From Gp6-AA40 sp050742535 (lineage in GTDB: Bacteria > Acidobacteriota > Vicinamibacteria > Vicinamibacterales > UBA2999): 44,011 nt of DNA. Where the stretch lies: positions 1 through 44,011 of the forward strand of contig JBOGIQ010000010.1 in NCBI GenBank assembly GCA_050742535.1. The letters are read 5' to 3'. The notes under the pieces are model-generated. The model saw only the letters and a list, made by a program, of their open reading frames with translations, made no database searches and was not told where the DNA came from. Made by a program: the position numbers and the translations under genes. Numbering within the stretch: the first letter of the stretch is position 1; each line of letters opens with the position of its first letter. Below, in pieces: positions 33,534 to 41,767 of the stretch.

Positions 33534-33683
33534 GGGTTCAGGAGGTTCAAGGGTTCAAAGGGTGCAGGGGTCCAGTTCAGATGGTTCAGTGGGTTCACGG
33601 GTTCCTGAACCTGCTGAACCAAACGTCTTGCACCCGTTGCACCCCTTGAACCCGTTGCACCCCTTGAACCCGTTGAACCACCA
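33534..33683. repeat. Long imperfect inverted repeat built from GGTTCA units
   Basis: The left arm (33534-33605) has many GGTTCA/GGGTTCA units and the right arm (33606-33683) many TGAACC units, so the two can fold into a long hairpin (for example 33543-33567 with 33653-33679). The right arm includes an 18-bp tandem, GTTGCACCCCTTGAACCC, at 33636-33653 and 33654-33671. It fills the gap between the sugar-binding-protein gene and the GH51 gene. It could slow or end transcription between the genes and protect mRNA upstream. Confidence 0.75.
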
Positions 33684-33688
33684 TGTGC

Positions 33689-34675
33689 CTATTTGCGGCC
33701 ACGCAGGTCGTTGATCTTCGTGGTGAACTCCTCCACGTTCGATCGATTCACGACCAGCGTCGGCACGATGATCTGCTCCGTCGCGGGGATAAACGATCGA
33801 TCGCCGCGCAGCGCCTGCGCCATCCGGACGATGGACTGATATCCGAACTCGAACGGCTGCTGCACGACCGTTCCGTGAATCGCGCCGTCTTTCACGCCGG
33901 CCAGCGTCTCGTCGGCCTCGTCGAACGCCACGATCTTGACGCGGCCGACTTTGCCCGCCTCGCGAACCGCGTTCAGAATCGCCGGACCGTTATAGCTCCA
34001 CAAACCGACGAGCCCCTTGATGTCCGGATACCGCACGAGCGTGTCGGCGGCATTCGCCTTGGCACGCACATCATCCACATCGTCCGTGCGCACGTCGATC
34101 ATGCGGATATTCGATCCCGCCAGCGTTTCCTTGATCCCCTGGATGCGCTCCTGGGCGTTCTGCGCATCCAGCTTGCCGACAAACAGCATGATCGAGCCGC
34201 CCTCGGGGATTGCTTCGCGAATCAGCTGGCCAGCCTGGCGCCCGGCAGCCACGTTATCGGTGCCGATATAACAGGCGCGGTCCGACTGCGGTGCGTCGCT
34301 GTCCTGCGTAAACACGAGTGCGCGTGTCGCCGCGGCGTTGATCATCCGCGTCTGGTTCTGGGGGTCCACCGGTGAAATGGCGATCGCGTCCACGCCCCTG
34401 GTGAGCAGGTCGTCCACAATCCGCTGCTGTTCGGCGGCTTCCGGCGGCGGCGTCAGCCTGAAATCGACTTCGACGTCGGCCAGTTCCGCATCCGCCTTCT
34501 CCACGCCGCGCCTGGCAATCGTCCAGAAGTCGGCGGAGTTGTTCGTGACAAAGGCCAGCCTGAGGGTCTTCGCGCCGTTCGACGACGCCTCTTCAGCGGA
34601 ACGGCAACCGGCCACGGCATGGGCCAGCACCAGCAACAGCACACCCGCCTTCATCCAGAACATCTGCAGCTTCAT
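33689..34675 (-). CDS. Sugar-binding lipoprotein of an ABC transporter (RbsB-like)
   Basis: 328 residues from ATG 34675 (AGGAG just upstream). A lipoprotein signal (VLLLVLAHAVAGC) is followed by a periplasmic-binding-protein type 1 fold: LRLAFVTNNSADFWTIARRGVEKADAEL, LLTRGVDAIAISPVDPQNQTRMINAAA, CYIGTDNVAAGRQAGQLIREAIPEGGSIMLFVG and VKIVAFDEADETLAGVKDGAIHGTVVQQPFEFGYQSI. It delivers a pentose or hexose to the ATPase/permease at 38236-40720, which is on the other strand. It begins 7 bp after the kinase gene, so it is in the GalT-kinase operon. Confidence 0.88.
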   Translation of the reverse strand: MKLQMFWMKAGVLLLVLAHAVAGCRSAEEASSNGAKTLRLAFVTNNSADFWTIARRGVEKADAELADVEVDFRLTPPPEAAEQQRIVDDLLTRGVDAIAISPVDPQNQTRMINAAATRALVFTQDSDAPQSDRACYIGTDNVAAGRQAGQLIREAIPEGGSIMLFVGKLDAQNAQERIQGIKETLAGSNIRMIDVRTDDVDDVRAKANAADTLVRYPDIKGLVGLWSYNGPAILNAVREAGKVGRVKIVAFDEADETLAGVKDGAIHGTVVQQPFEFGYQSIVRMAQALRGDRSFIPATEQIIVPTLVVNRSNVEEFTTKINDLRGRK

Positions 34676-34682
34676 CAGCTCC

Positions 34683-36026
34683 TCACAACTCGATCGAGTG
34701 AGCGCCAAACGCGATCACACCCGATGATGATCCTGAAAACACGTGCGGCCGATAACCGGTCGCGCGCTCGTACTCCTGAGCGACCCTGGCAATGGCCGCC
34801 GAAGACCCTTTCCGCCCAACCACCGCGACGGTGCCGCCGCTGCCTCCTCCGGTGATGCGGGCGCCATAGAGGCCGGCCTCTCCACCTTCAGTTCGCACCA
34901 GCTCCACCAGACGGTCGGTTCCCGGAGATCCCAGCCCGCACGCCTGGTAACTGGCGTGCGACTCGAACATCAGTGCTCCAAGCTCCACACGTCCCTCACC
35001 CGGCGTCGCGTGCAGCAGCTCGCGGAACCGCTCCGCCCGCGCCCGCTCGTAGACCGGATGGGCCGTCGGTGCCCGGACCTTGTACCGGCGGCCGCGGTCC
35101 ACCCTCGTCACGGTGTCGGAGGTGCATCCGTACCGCGCGATGAAATCGTCGCCGGACATCTCCGCGGGGAGCCAGCGACCGAGCTCACGTTCGAATTCGG
35201 AGGGTGCGACGTTGGCCAGATAGTCTAGCGGCGCGCCGGCGTGTTCGCCCAGAATTCGCAGTCCCATGAACGCGCCGGTCCGCACGGCACCGTAATCGGA
35301 CCCGCCGACCGCGTGGCGCTCGCCGGAATCGAGCCCCCAGAACTCGATGTCGTCGGGCACCGCGATCGACGGGTGAAGTTCGGCGGGCTGACACAACAGC
35401 GCAAGCAGTCGATCGTGCTCGCCGAACACGCACGTCATCTGATCCATCACCCCGCACGGTGCGCCTGTTACGAGGTTTTCGCTCTTCTGACACAACAGCG
35501 CGAGATCCCGCGGCTCGAGGGTGATCCCGAATGCAGCCGCGGCTGCGCACATACTTGCTGTCTCGATCGCGGCGGACGAACTCACGCCCTTGCCTTCCGG
35601 CACCTGCGACGAGACGACCACCCTGGCGCCGGCGAGCGGCATCCCGCGCTCACGTGCAAGCACCAGAAACACGCCGGCGACGTAGGACATCCAATGGGGC
35701 GCAATAGCCTCCGTGCTTCCAAACATCGACCTCGCCCGCTCGTAATCCACCGGCACGCCGTCGGGCGCAAGCGTCTCGATCGGGATCGCGCACGGCGGCC
35801 GGCCAATGCTGACGACCTCGAGCACCGGGCGTTCGATCCGCTGGACCGCCGCGAACGTGGCTTCAGCGATCGGCCGTTGCAGGACGAGCGAGCCCGAGTA
35901 ATCCGCAATCCCGCCCATCACGTCGAGGCGGCCGGGCGCCCGCGCGACGGTCGCCACAGCACCAGGCTCGAACAGCGACTGATCACGAAGCGTGGCGATA
36001 AAACGCTCGAGCTCAGAATTACTCAT
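34683..36026 (-). CDS. GHMP sugar kinase, galactokinase/L-arabinokinase-like
   Basis: 447 residues. GHMP motif 1 reads ARAPGRLDVMGGIADYSGSL (29-46), where true galactokinases have APGRVNLIGEHTDY. Motif 2 is VPEGKGVSSSAAIE (142-155) and motif 3 is ARITGGGSGGTVAVVG. NLVTGAPCGVMDQMTCVFGE and LDSGERHAVGGSDYGAVRTGAFMGLRI are further matches to what I recall of the kinase half of plant L-arabinokinase (ARA1). It should make a sugar 1-phosphate from ATP. ATG 36026 overlaps the phosphatase stop; the start at 36056 would include a repeat-derived RLKPDST. With GH51 nearby, L-arabinose is a likely substrate; galactose is the alternative. Confidence 0.85.
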   Translation of the reverse strand: MSNSELERFIATLRDQSLFEPGAVATVARAPGRLDVMGGIADYSGSLVLQRPIAEATFAAVQRIERPVLEVVSIGRPPCAIPIETLAPDGVPVDYERARSMFGSTEAIAPHWMSYVAGVFLVLARERGMPLAGARVVVSSQVPEGKGVSSSAAIETASMCAAAAAFGITLEPRDLALLCQKSENLVTGAPCGVMDQMTCVFGEHDRLLALLCQPAELHPSIAVPDDIEFWGLDSGERHAVGGSDYGAVRTGAFMGLRILGEHAGAPLDYLANVAPSEFERELGRWLPAEMSGDDFIARYGCTSDTVTRVDRGRRYKVRAPTAHPVYERARAERFRELLHATPGEGRVELGALMFESHASYQACGLGSPGTDRLVELVRTEGGEAGLYGARITGGGSGGTVAVVGRKGSSAAIARVAQEYERATGYRPHVFSGSSSGVIAFGAHSIEL

Positions 36027-37050
36027 CGTGGAGTCCGGCTTCAGCCGGATTGTCAATCAATCGGCGCGCACGGAGCTCCTGCTGCAGCAAAGGCTCGATC
36101 TGTGCCTGGATCGCCGCATTCGCGTAACCCGCCCACGCCACCTCGGCTTCAACGTTCAATGGCGCGTCGAGCGGCTGGCCATGCGGATCCGTCACGATCA
36201 CTCCGCCCTCTTGCGCAATGAGCGCGGTGCAGATGTCGTACGGATGACACGTGAGAGACGGGGGATAGCCGCGACCGGACAGCAATGGACGCATCAGCGG
36301 CCGCAGGTCGGCAACAAAACGATCGTGACCGGCCAGAAGTTCGTAGAGCTGTCCGCCGGTGGACGCGTATTGATCTTCGAAGCAGTGCGTCTTGCCAGGA
36401 GGAGGCGCGCCAAGCGCGCCGCGGATAATCGCTTCGTCGACCGCGGCAAGCTCATCGCGCGCGCCGGGAAAGAAGCGCGCAATGGACGCGTACCCGTGCG
36501 CGATCGACGCGGCCGTGGATGGACGCAGCGCAATGGATTGGGACTCGCCCGTCAGCCGATTGTGGCGTTGCGCCTGCAGCCCTCCGCCGCGTACCGCCCA
36601 CATCTGGTCCGACAGGTGCTGCTTCACGAGCGAGATCTCCGTCTGCACCGCCAGCACGATGTCCTGCAGCGAGGTATCGGGGCCGCGGTTACGTGCGACG
36701 CCAGTCAGCACCCACGCGCTGCGCTTCTGATACATGAGCCCGCGCGTCCCGTCGATCGGATCGACAATGATGACCCATTCGGCTGCCCCGTCCCGTTCGT
36801 ACGCCTTGCGTCCGCCGCTCAACCCCTCCGCCACGAGCACAAACGAGTGCTCGCGCGCCAGCGCGTCGGCAAACCGCGTCACCATCTCTTCCCCGACAAC
36901 ATCGATCGCGTAGATCGTGTCGCCGGGCTCTTCACGATCGACGGCCGACAGGCTGCGGATATCCTGCCGCTCCGTCGCGCTCACGATCTCGTCGCGCACC
37001 TGCGCATGCAGGGCCCTCAGCGGCTGAAGAAGCGTTCGCGGATCACGCAT
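36019..37050 (-). CDS. Inositol-monophosphatase-family sugar phosphatase
   Basis: 343 residues with the family's metal-binding motifs: Glu75 in VAEGLSGG, VDPIDGTRGL (Asp97, Asp100) and, near the end, HPYDICTALIAQEGGVIVTDPHGQPLD. A DP.DG..G and WD/YD..A.. pair makes it a lithium-sensitive-type phosphatase. It lies between GalT and the kinase, overlapping both (8 bp with GalT; kinase ATG inside its end). It may remove phosphate from the sugar 1-phosphate or from an inhibitor of the pathway. A 16-bp TTCA-loop palindrome (36034-36049) lies inside its last codons. Confidence 0.85.
   Translation of the reverse strand: MRDPRTLLQPLRALHAQVRDEIVSATERQDIRSLSAVDREEPGDTIYAIDVVGEEMVTRFADALAREHSFVLVAEGLSGGRKAYERDGAAEWVIIVDPIDGTRGLMYQKRSAWVLTGVARNRGPDTSLQDIVLAVQTEISLVKQHLSDQMWAVRGGGLQAQRHNRLTGESQSIALRPSTAASIAHGYASIARFFPGARDELAAVDEAIIRGALGAPPPGKTHCFEDQYASTGGQLYELLAGHDRFVADLRPLMRPLLSGRGYPPSLTCHPYDICTALIAQEGGVIVTDPHGQPLDAPLNVEAEVAWAGYANAAIQAQIEPLLQQELRARRLIDNPAEAGLHDE
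36034..36049. repeat. TTCA-loop palindrome, type B (copy 1)
   Basis: TCCGGC-TTCA-GCCGGA, a perfect 6-bp stem, read by the phosphatase gene end and by a possible extended kinase start (RLKPDST). The same kind of element is at 41734-41753 and 43122-43139. Confidence 0.6.
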
Positions 37051-38083
37051 GCGGCGTTTTGTAATGAACGTCGGACGCGGCGCGTAGTTCGTCAGCCTTC
37101 GACTCTGGCCGGGTGTCGCTCAGGAAGTTACCGCCGCCGATTTCAGGTCCGGCGAGATACTTCAGGAGATGCGGCTTGCGCAGCGGCGGGTGACACTCGA
37201 TGTGGAAGTGGAAGCCCGAATAGTCGCCGCCATCCGTTGGCGCCTGGTGCACGGTCAGGACGTATGGAAACGACATCTGCCACAGATTGTCGTACCGGAC
37301 CAGCAACGACTTCAGCGCCGCCGCCAGATCGTCGAGCTCGCCCGGCGCCATCGTCGCCAGGCTGGCATGCGTCTCCTTCGGCGCAACATAGCATTCGTAC
37401 GCGTATCGCGCGAAATACGGAAGGAACACCACGGCTGATCCGTTCTCCACGACCAGCCGGCGGCCGTCATCTTTTTCGGCGCGGATGACGTCCTGAAAGA
37501 GGACGCGGCCGTGCTCCTGATAGTGGCGCACGCTCGCGGCCGCTTCCGTCTCGATCGTCTTGAACACGAAGTTGGTCGCGTAGATCTGTCCATGGGGGTG
37601 GGGGTTCGACACGCCAACCACCTCGCCCTTGTTCTCGAAGGTCAGCACGTGGCGCACGTCGGGGCGCGCGCCGAGCTCCACGTATTGATCGCGCCAGGCG
37701 CGCAGCAGCTCGCCAATCGCGCCGGCCGGCAGTTCCGCAAGCGTGGCGTTATGCCGCGGCGTGTAGCAGACGACGCGAGCCACGCCGCTCGCCGGCGCGT
37801 TGCGATAGATTCCTGGCGGCGCCTCCAGCTCGCGCGGCGCATCCGTCCCCACGCAGGGATGATCGTTGTCGAAGACAAAGACCGACCGGTAATCCGGATT
37901 CCGCTCGCCGCTGACGCGCAGGTTCCGCGGGCAGAAGTAGCAGCTGTCGACGTGCTCCGGTACCGGTTGCGCGGATACCGTGGCGCGCTCACCCTGCCAC
38001 GGCCTATCCTGTCGGTGCGCGGCCACGACCACCCACTCCTGCCGGAGGGGGTGCCATCGCTGCTCCCACGCGGAGGTCACCAC
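37043..38083 (-). CDS. galT: Galactose-1-phosphate uridylyltransferase (GalT) family
   Basis: 346 residues with all family marks: CYFCPRN zinc site (Cys48, Cys51), the active-site VGVSNPHPHGQ (His162, nucleophile His164), FLPYFARYAYECYVAPK and FHFHIECHPP. GalT moves UMP from UDP-glucose to galactose 1-phosphate through a uridylyl-His. The start is GTG at 38083, inside a 12-bp palindrome (38079-38090), with GGAAGGA about 10 bases upstream. It heads the minus-strand sugar operon, divergent from the ABC ATPase. A partner kinase of arabinokinase type raises the chance that it uses another sugar 1-phosphate. Confidence 0.92.
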   Translation of the reverse strand: MVTSAWEQRWHPLRQEWVVVAAHRQDRPWQGERATVSAQPVPEHVDSCYFCPRNLRVSGERNPDYRSVFVFDNDHPCVGTDAPRELEAPPGIYRNAPASGVARVVCYTPRHNATLAELPAGAIGELLRAWRDQYVELGARPDVRHVLTFENKGEVVGVSNPHPHGQIYATNFVFKTIETEAAASVRHYQEHGRVLFQDVIRAEKDDGRRLVVENGSAVVFLPYFARYAYECYVAPKETHASLATMAPGELDDLAAALKSLLVRYDNLWQMSFPYVLTVHQAPTDGGDYSGFHFHIECHPPLRKPHLLKYLAGPEIGGGNFLSDTRPESKADELRAASDVHYKTPHA

Positions 38084-38090
38084 TAGTGGT
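38079..38090. promoter_or_regulatory. Perfect 12-bp palindrome over the GalT start codon
   Basis: ACCACTAGTGGT covers the GTG start of galT. A second ACTAGT hexamer lies in the dyad at 38189-38215. It may be an operator that blocks translation or transcription start, or chance. Confidence 0.3.
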
Positions 38091-38128
38091 ATGTCCTTCC
38101 AGCTTTACTACCGGCCGCTCCGCTCGCA

Positions 38129-38156
38129 CCCCACCGCGCAAGCTTGCGCGGCGGGG
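38129..38156. repeat. Palindromic repeat, type A (copy 2)
   Basis: A 28-bp palindrome with one mismatch centred on AAGCTT (CCCCACCGCGCAAG pairs with the following CTTGCGCGGCGGGG). With GACCCC after it, it is the reverse of the element at 27057-27080. It lies in the divergent gap between galT and the ABC ATPase. Confidence 0.55.
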
Positions 38157-38188
38157 ACCCCGCGTTGTCGCGGCCGACAATCGCGGTC

Positions 38189-38215
38189 GAAGAGTACCCG
38201 TGACTAGTACTCTTC
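38189..38215. promoter_or_regulatory. Inverted repeat, candidate operator of the sugar divergon
   Basis: GAAGAGTAC (38189-38197) and GTACTCTTC (38207-38215) are perfect 9-bp arms with a 9-base spacer, 21 bp before the ATPase start at 38236. An arm-to-arm centre distance of 18 bp suits a dimeric regulator. No regulator gene lies next to it in the window. Confidence 0.5.
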
Positions 38216-38235
38216 CAGTGGATACAAGCCATTAG

Positions 38236-39729
38236 ATGTCCGTTCCTTTACTGCACATGTCGGCGATCTCCAAGCGCTTTCCGGGTGTCGTCGCGCTTGA
38301 TGGCGTCGACTTCGATCTGGCCGCCGGCGAAATCGTCGCACTGGTCGGCGAGAACGGCGCCGGCAAATCCACGCTGATGAAGATCCTTGCCGGGATCATT
38401 CGTGCCGATGCCGGCGCGATCCACATCGACGGCACGCCGGTGACGATGCCTGGACCGGGCGACGCGGCGCGGCTGGGCATCGCGGTGATCCACCAGGAGC
38501 GCGAGCTGATCGACACCCTCGACGTCGCCGGGAACGTGTTCCTCGGACGCGAGCCCACGCGCGGCGGGCGGCTGCGGCTGCTCGATCGTCGGCGAATGCA
38601 CGCGGAGACGCAACAGCAGCTCGCCCGCATCGGGGTGCAGATTCCCGCACGTACCCCGCTTGGGGATCTCTCGGCGGCGCAGCAGCAGCTCGTGTCCATC
38701 GTCCGTGCGCTCTCGATGAACGCGCGGATGCTGATCCTCGACGAACCGACATCCAGCCTCACCTCCACGGACGCCGAACGGCTGTTCGGCGTGCTGCGCG
38801 ACCTGCGACGATCCGGCACCGCCATCGTCTACATCTCGCATCGCCTCAAGGAAATCGAAATGCTGGCCGACCGCGCAGTCGTGCTCCGCGACGGGCGGAA
38901 CGCCGGGACGCTCGCGCGCGACGCCATCTCGCACGATCGGCTGGTGCAACTGATGGTCGGCCGCGTCGTCGACACGGTGTCCCCGCGCGTGGAGGCGTCG
39001 GCCGGGCCGGCCGTGCTGCGCATCGAGCGGCTGCGCACCGGCCGTTATCCGGACGTCGAAATCTCGCTCGACATCCATCGCGCGGAGGTACTGGGCATCG
39101 CCGGGCTCGTTGGCGCAGGACGTACGGAACTGGCCGAGGCGATCTGCGGAGTGGGCCCCCGGCGGTCGGGCGAAATCCTCCTCGACGGCCGGCCGCTCGC
39201 AATCCGTTCGGCACGCGACGCAATCCGTCACGGCATCTGCCTGGTCCCCGAGGATCGGCGCCGCTGCGGCGTGGTTGCGGCCATGAGCGTCCGTGAGAAC
39301 GTAACGCTGCCGGCGCTGTGGTCATACGCCCGCCTCGGTCTGATCGGGCGTTCGGCCGAAGCCAAGGCAGTCCGTCGCATCACGACGGCGCTCACCGTCA
39401 AAGCCGCGTCCATCGAAAGCCCGGTAGCGACGCTGAGCGGCGGCAACCAGCAGAAAGTCGTCCTCGCCAAATGGCTCGCGCTGCGGCCGCGCGTTATCGT
39501 GTTCGACGAACCGACACAGGGCGTCGATGTCGGAGCCAAGGCGGAAATTCATCGTCTGATCCGCACCCTCGCGCAGGAAGGCGCGGCTGTCGTGATGATC
39601 AGCAGCGACATGGAAGAGATCGTGGCGGAGAGCGACCGCGTCGCCGTCATGCACGACGGGCGCATCACCGGCGTTCTGCCGCGCTCCCGGTGCACGCCCG
39701 AATCCATCATGCAGCTCGCCGTCGCATGA
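38236..39729 (+). CDS. Sugar ABC transporter ATPase, two fused domains (RbsA/MglA/XylG type)
   Basis: 497 residues with two ATPase domains. The first has Walker A VGENGAGKST and signature LSAAQQQL with Walker B MLILDEPTSS. The second (from about 255) has GLVGAGRTELAEAICG instead of a normal Walker A, signature LSGGNQQKVVLAKWL and Walker B VIVFDEPTQGVD. This asymmetric layout is normal for CUT2 sugar importers of the ribose/xylose/galactose group. It drives uptake together with the permease at 39758 and the lipoprotein at 33689. The start ATG has no clear ribosome binding site. It is divergent from galT, sharing the operator-like gap 38084-38235. Confidence 0.93.
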   Translation: MSVPLLHMSAISKRFPGVVALDGVDFDLAAGEIVALVGENGAGKSTLMKILAGIIRADAGAIHIDGTPVTMPGPGDAARLGIAVIHQERELIDTLDVAGNVFLGREPTRGGRLRLLDRRRMHAETQQQLARIGVQIPARTPLGDLSAAQQQLVSIVRALSMNARMLILDEPTSSLTSTDAERLFGVLRDLRRSGTAIVYISHRLKEIEMLADRAVVLRDGRNAGTLARDAISHDRLVQLMVGRVVDTVSPRVEASAGPAVLRIERLRTGRYPDVEISLDIHRAEVLGIAGLVGAGRTELAEAICGVGPRRSGEILLDGRPLAIRSARDAIRHGICLVPEDRRRCGVVAAMSVRENVTLPALWSYARLGLIGRSAEAKAVRRITTALTVKAASIESPVATLSGGNQQKVVLAKWLALRPRVIVFDEPTQGVDVGAKAEIHRLIRTLAQEGAAVVMISSDMEEIVAESDRVAVMHDGRITGVLPRSRCTPESIMQLAVA

Positions 39730-39757
39730 CCGGCGTCCACGACCGCTCCCTCCTGCC

Positions 39758-40720
39758 ATGACACGAAAAGACCTCGGCGTTCTCCTGCTGTTCGTCGTGC
39801 TGTGCGTCATCGTTGCCGCCGCGAGCCCGCAATTCCTCAGCGTCGCCAACCTTCAGAACGTTGGCCGGCTGGTGGGCACCTACGGCATCTTCAGCATCGG
39901 CGTCGGCATCGTGATCATGACTGGCGGCATCGACCTGTCGGTCGGATCGATCTGCGCGCTGCTCGGCGTGCTGCTGTCGATGATGCTCGTCGAGTGGGGC
40001 TGGCCGGCCGGCCCTGCGCTCGCCGCGGTGCTGGCGCTGGGCGCCGGACTCGGCGCCGCACATGGCTTCCTGATCGCGCGCCTCCGGCTGCAGCCCTTCA
40101 TCGTCACGCTGTGCGGGCTGCTCCTCTATCGCGGTGCCGCCCGCTACGTGGCTGACGATTCGACCAAGGGCTTCGGCACTGGTGAAGGCTTCGAGTGGTT
40201 GCGGGCAGCCGCCGCCGGACATGTCGCCGGCGTGCCGATGCCATTCGTGATCCTGTGCGTCATCGCTGTTGTCGCGTGGCTGGTGGTGCATCGTTCGGTC
40301 TACGGACGGCATCTGATCGCGGTCGGGCACAATGAGGAAGCTTCACGCTACTCAGGTGTCAGAACCGGCAGCGTTGTGGCCATGGCATATGTCATCTCAG
40401 GGTTGCTTGCCGCCGTGTCCGCCGTCATCATCGCCTTCTATACCAACTCGGTCTCGCCCGCGTCGCACGGCAACTTTTACGAGCTGTACGCGATTGCGGC
40501 CGCGGTCGTCGGCGGCTGCAGTCTGCGCGGGGGCGAAGGCACCGTGCTCGGGATCGTGATTGGCGCCGCCCTGCTGCAGGTGCTGCGCAACCTGGTGAAC
40601 CTGCTCGATATCCCGAGCTCGCTCGACTTCGCGGTGATGGGCGCTGTCATTCTCGCCGGCGCGATCGCCGACCAGGTCATCGCTCGACGATCGAAGCGGT
40701 CGCTTGTCGGGCGCCGTTGA
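39758..40720 (+). CDS. Sugar ABC transporter permease (RbsC-like)
   Basis: 320 residues with about eight to nine membrane helices. Family marks are FIGVGIVIMTGGIDLSVGS-like text (IFSIGVGIVIMTGGIDLSVGS, near 47-66), FIVTLCGLLLYRG and the coupling region YAIAAAVVGGCSLRGGEGTVLGIVIGAALLQVLRNLVNL. It forms the membrane channel for the two-domain ATPase, 28 bp upstream. The gene ends 9 bp before the convergent lipoprotein gene. Only one permease is present, so it should act as a homodimer, as usual for this group. Confidence 0.93.
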   Translation: MTRKDLGVLLLFVVLCVIVAAASPQFLSVANLQNVGRLVGTYGIFSIGVGIVIMTGGIDLSVGSICALLGVLLSMMLVEWGWPAGPALAAVLALGAGLGAAHGFLIARLRLQPFIVTLCGLLLYRGAARYVADDSTKGFGTGEGFEWLRAAAAGHVAGVPMPFVILCVIAVVAWLVVHRSVYGRHLIAVGHNEEASRYSGVRTGSVVAMAYVISGLLAAVSAVIIAFYTNSVSPASHGNFYELYAIAAAVVGGCSLRGGEGTVLGIVIGAALLQVLRNLVNLLDIPSSLDFAVMGAVILAGAIADQVIARRSKRSLVGRR

Positions 40721-40729
40721 GAGCTGCCG

Positions 40730-41767
40730 TCAGTTGGCGAGCCAGCCATCCTCGGCAAACTGGCCCCGAAGCCAGCGTTCGTCCTTCGCGATGTAGTCCG
40801 TCAGCTCAGACCCGCTCAGAAACGCGTCCGTCTGTGACCCACGGCGGAGCCACGCTTTCCACTCTTCGGTCTCGCGTACTCTCGCAAGTACATTGCGATA
40901 AAACGCCACCTGCGCGCCAGTCACGCCCTTCGGCAGCCACACCGTCCGCGGCATCTGGTAGCGCTCGATTGGCAGCCCGGCTTCCATGCACGTCGGGATG
41001 TCCGCCCACGTGCGGCCCGCGCTGACGACGTCGGCGTAGCCGAGGCGCGCCGGCGAAAACACGCACAGCGGCCGGATCGTGCCGGCGCGCCACAGTGGCG
41101 CGTTTTCCTGCGGGTTGTTGACATTCGCCGCCACATGCCCGCCGGCGAGCTGCACGGCGACCTCGCTGCCGGACTTGAACGGCACGTACGAAAATGCGAC
41201 CTGCCCAACCTTCTCGATCTGACGCACCAGCACCTGATCCGTGTCCTTCGATGCCGTTCCCGCCACCGCCAGCCGCTTGGCCCCGCTGCGCGCCGCATCG
41301 AGGAAGGTGGAGACGTCCGGATACGGGGCCTTCGAATTCACCCACAGCATGAACTCGTCGAACGCGACCGCCGCAACCGGCTGTAAATCGGAGCGGCGGT
41401 AGCCGACTGCTGAACCAAGCGGAATCAGCCAGACGTTGTTCGTCGCGAAGACCAGCTTGTGCGGATTGCCGATCGCGCCCTTCGCATAGATGAACGCTTC
41501 CGTACCCGAACCGCCACCTTTGTTGGTGACGATGACCGAGCGATCGACCAGTTTGTATTTCTGAATGATGGACTGGACCGTGCGCGCGAGCTGATCGCTG
41601 CCGCCGCCGGGTCCGGCGGCGACGACGAACTCGACCGGCCGCGACGGTTTCCATTCCCGCTGGTTCGCCGGCCGCGCACATCCGCTCGCCGCGGCCATCA
41701 CGAGCAGCAGCGCCACGCATGGGAGACCCGTGGCTTCCGCCTTCAGGCGGAAGTTACCGGCCTGCAT
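40730..41767 (-). CDS. TctC/Bug-family solute-binding lipoprotein
   Basis: 345 residues. The lipoprotein signal ends VMAAASGC. The binding fold shows RPVEFVVAAGPGGGSDQLART, VTNKGGGSGTEAFIYAKG and a DLQPVAAVAFDEFMLWVNSKAPY segment, the standard Bug layout. These bind carboxylates for tripartite tricarboxylate transporters; no TctA/TctB genes lie next to it, so it is an orphan here. Its first 13 residues include NFRLKAEAT, which comes from the palindrome at 41734-41753, so the gene has taken its start from a repeat. It overlaps the amidohydrolase by 14 bp. Confidence 0.85.
   Translation of the reverse strand: MQAGNFRLKAEATGLPCVALLLVMAAASGCARPANQREWKPSRPVEFVVAAGPGGGSDQLARTVQSIIQKYKLVDRSVIVTNKGGGSGTEAFIYAKGAIGNPHKLVFATNNVWLIPLGSAVGYRRSDLQPVAAVAFDEFMLWVNSKAPYPDVSTFLDAARSGAKRLAVAGTASKDTDQVLVRQIEKVGQVAFSYVPFKSGSEVAVQLAGGHVAANVNNPQENAPLWRAGTIRPLCVFSPARLGYADVVSAGRTWADIPTCMEAGLPIERYQMPRTVWLPKGVTGAQVAFYRNVLARVRETEEWKAWLRRGSQTDAFLSGSELTDYIAKDERWLRGQFAEDGWLAN
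41734..41753. repeat. TTCA-loop palindrome, type B (copy 2)
   Basis: CTTCCGCC-TTCA-GGCGGAAG, a perfect 8-bp stem right after the amidohydrolase stop codon (41754-41756) and translated in the start of the next gene as FRLKAEA. Confidence 0.7.

Noticed and set aside
33636..33671. Possible short CRISPR or satellite
   Set aside because: The units are 18-bp direct tandems without spacers and belong to a larger inverted repeat; no cas gene is near.
35992..37488. Open frame of 498 codons opposite the phosphatase and GalT genes
   Set aside because: It crosses two real genes on the other strand and shows no domain. Shadow.
40730..41767. Third component of the sugar ABC transporter
   Set aside because: The binding fold is Bug/TctC, not RbsB; the RbsB-like partner is at 33689-34675.
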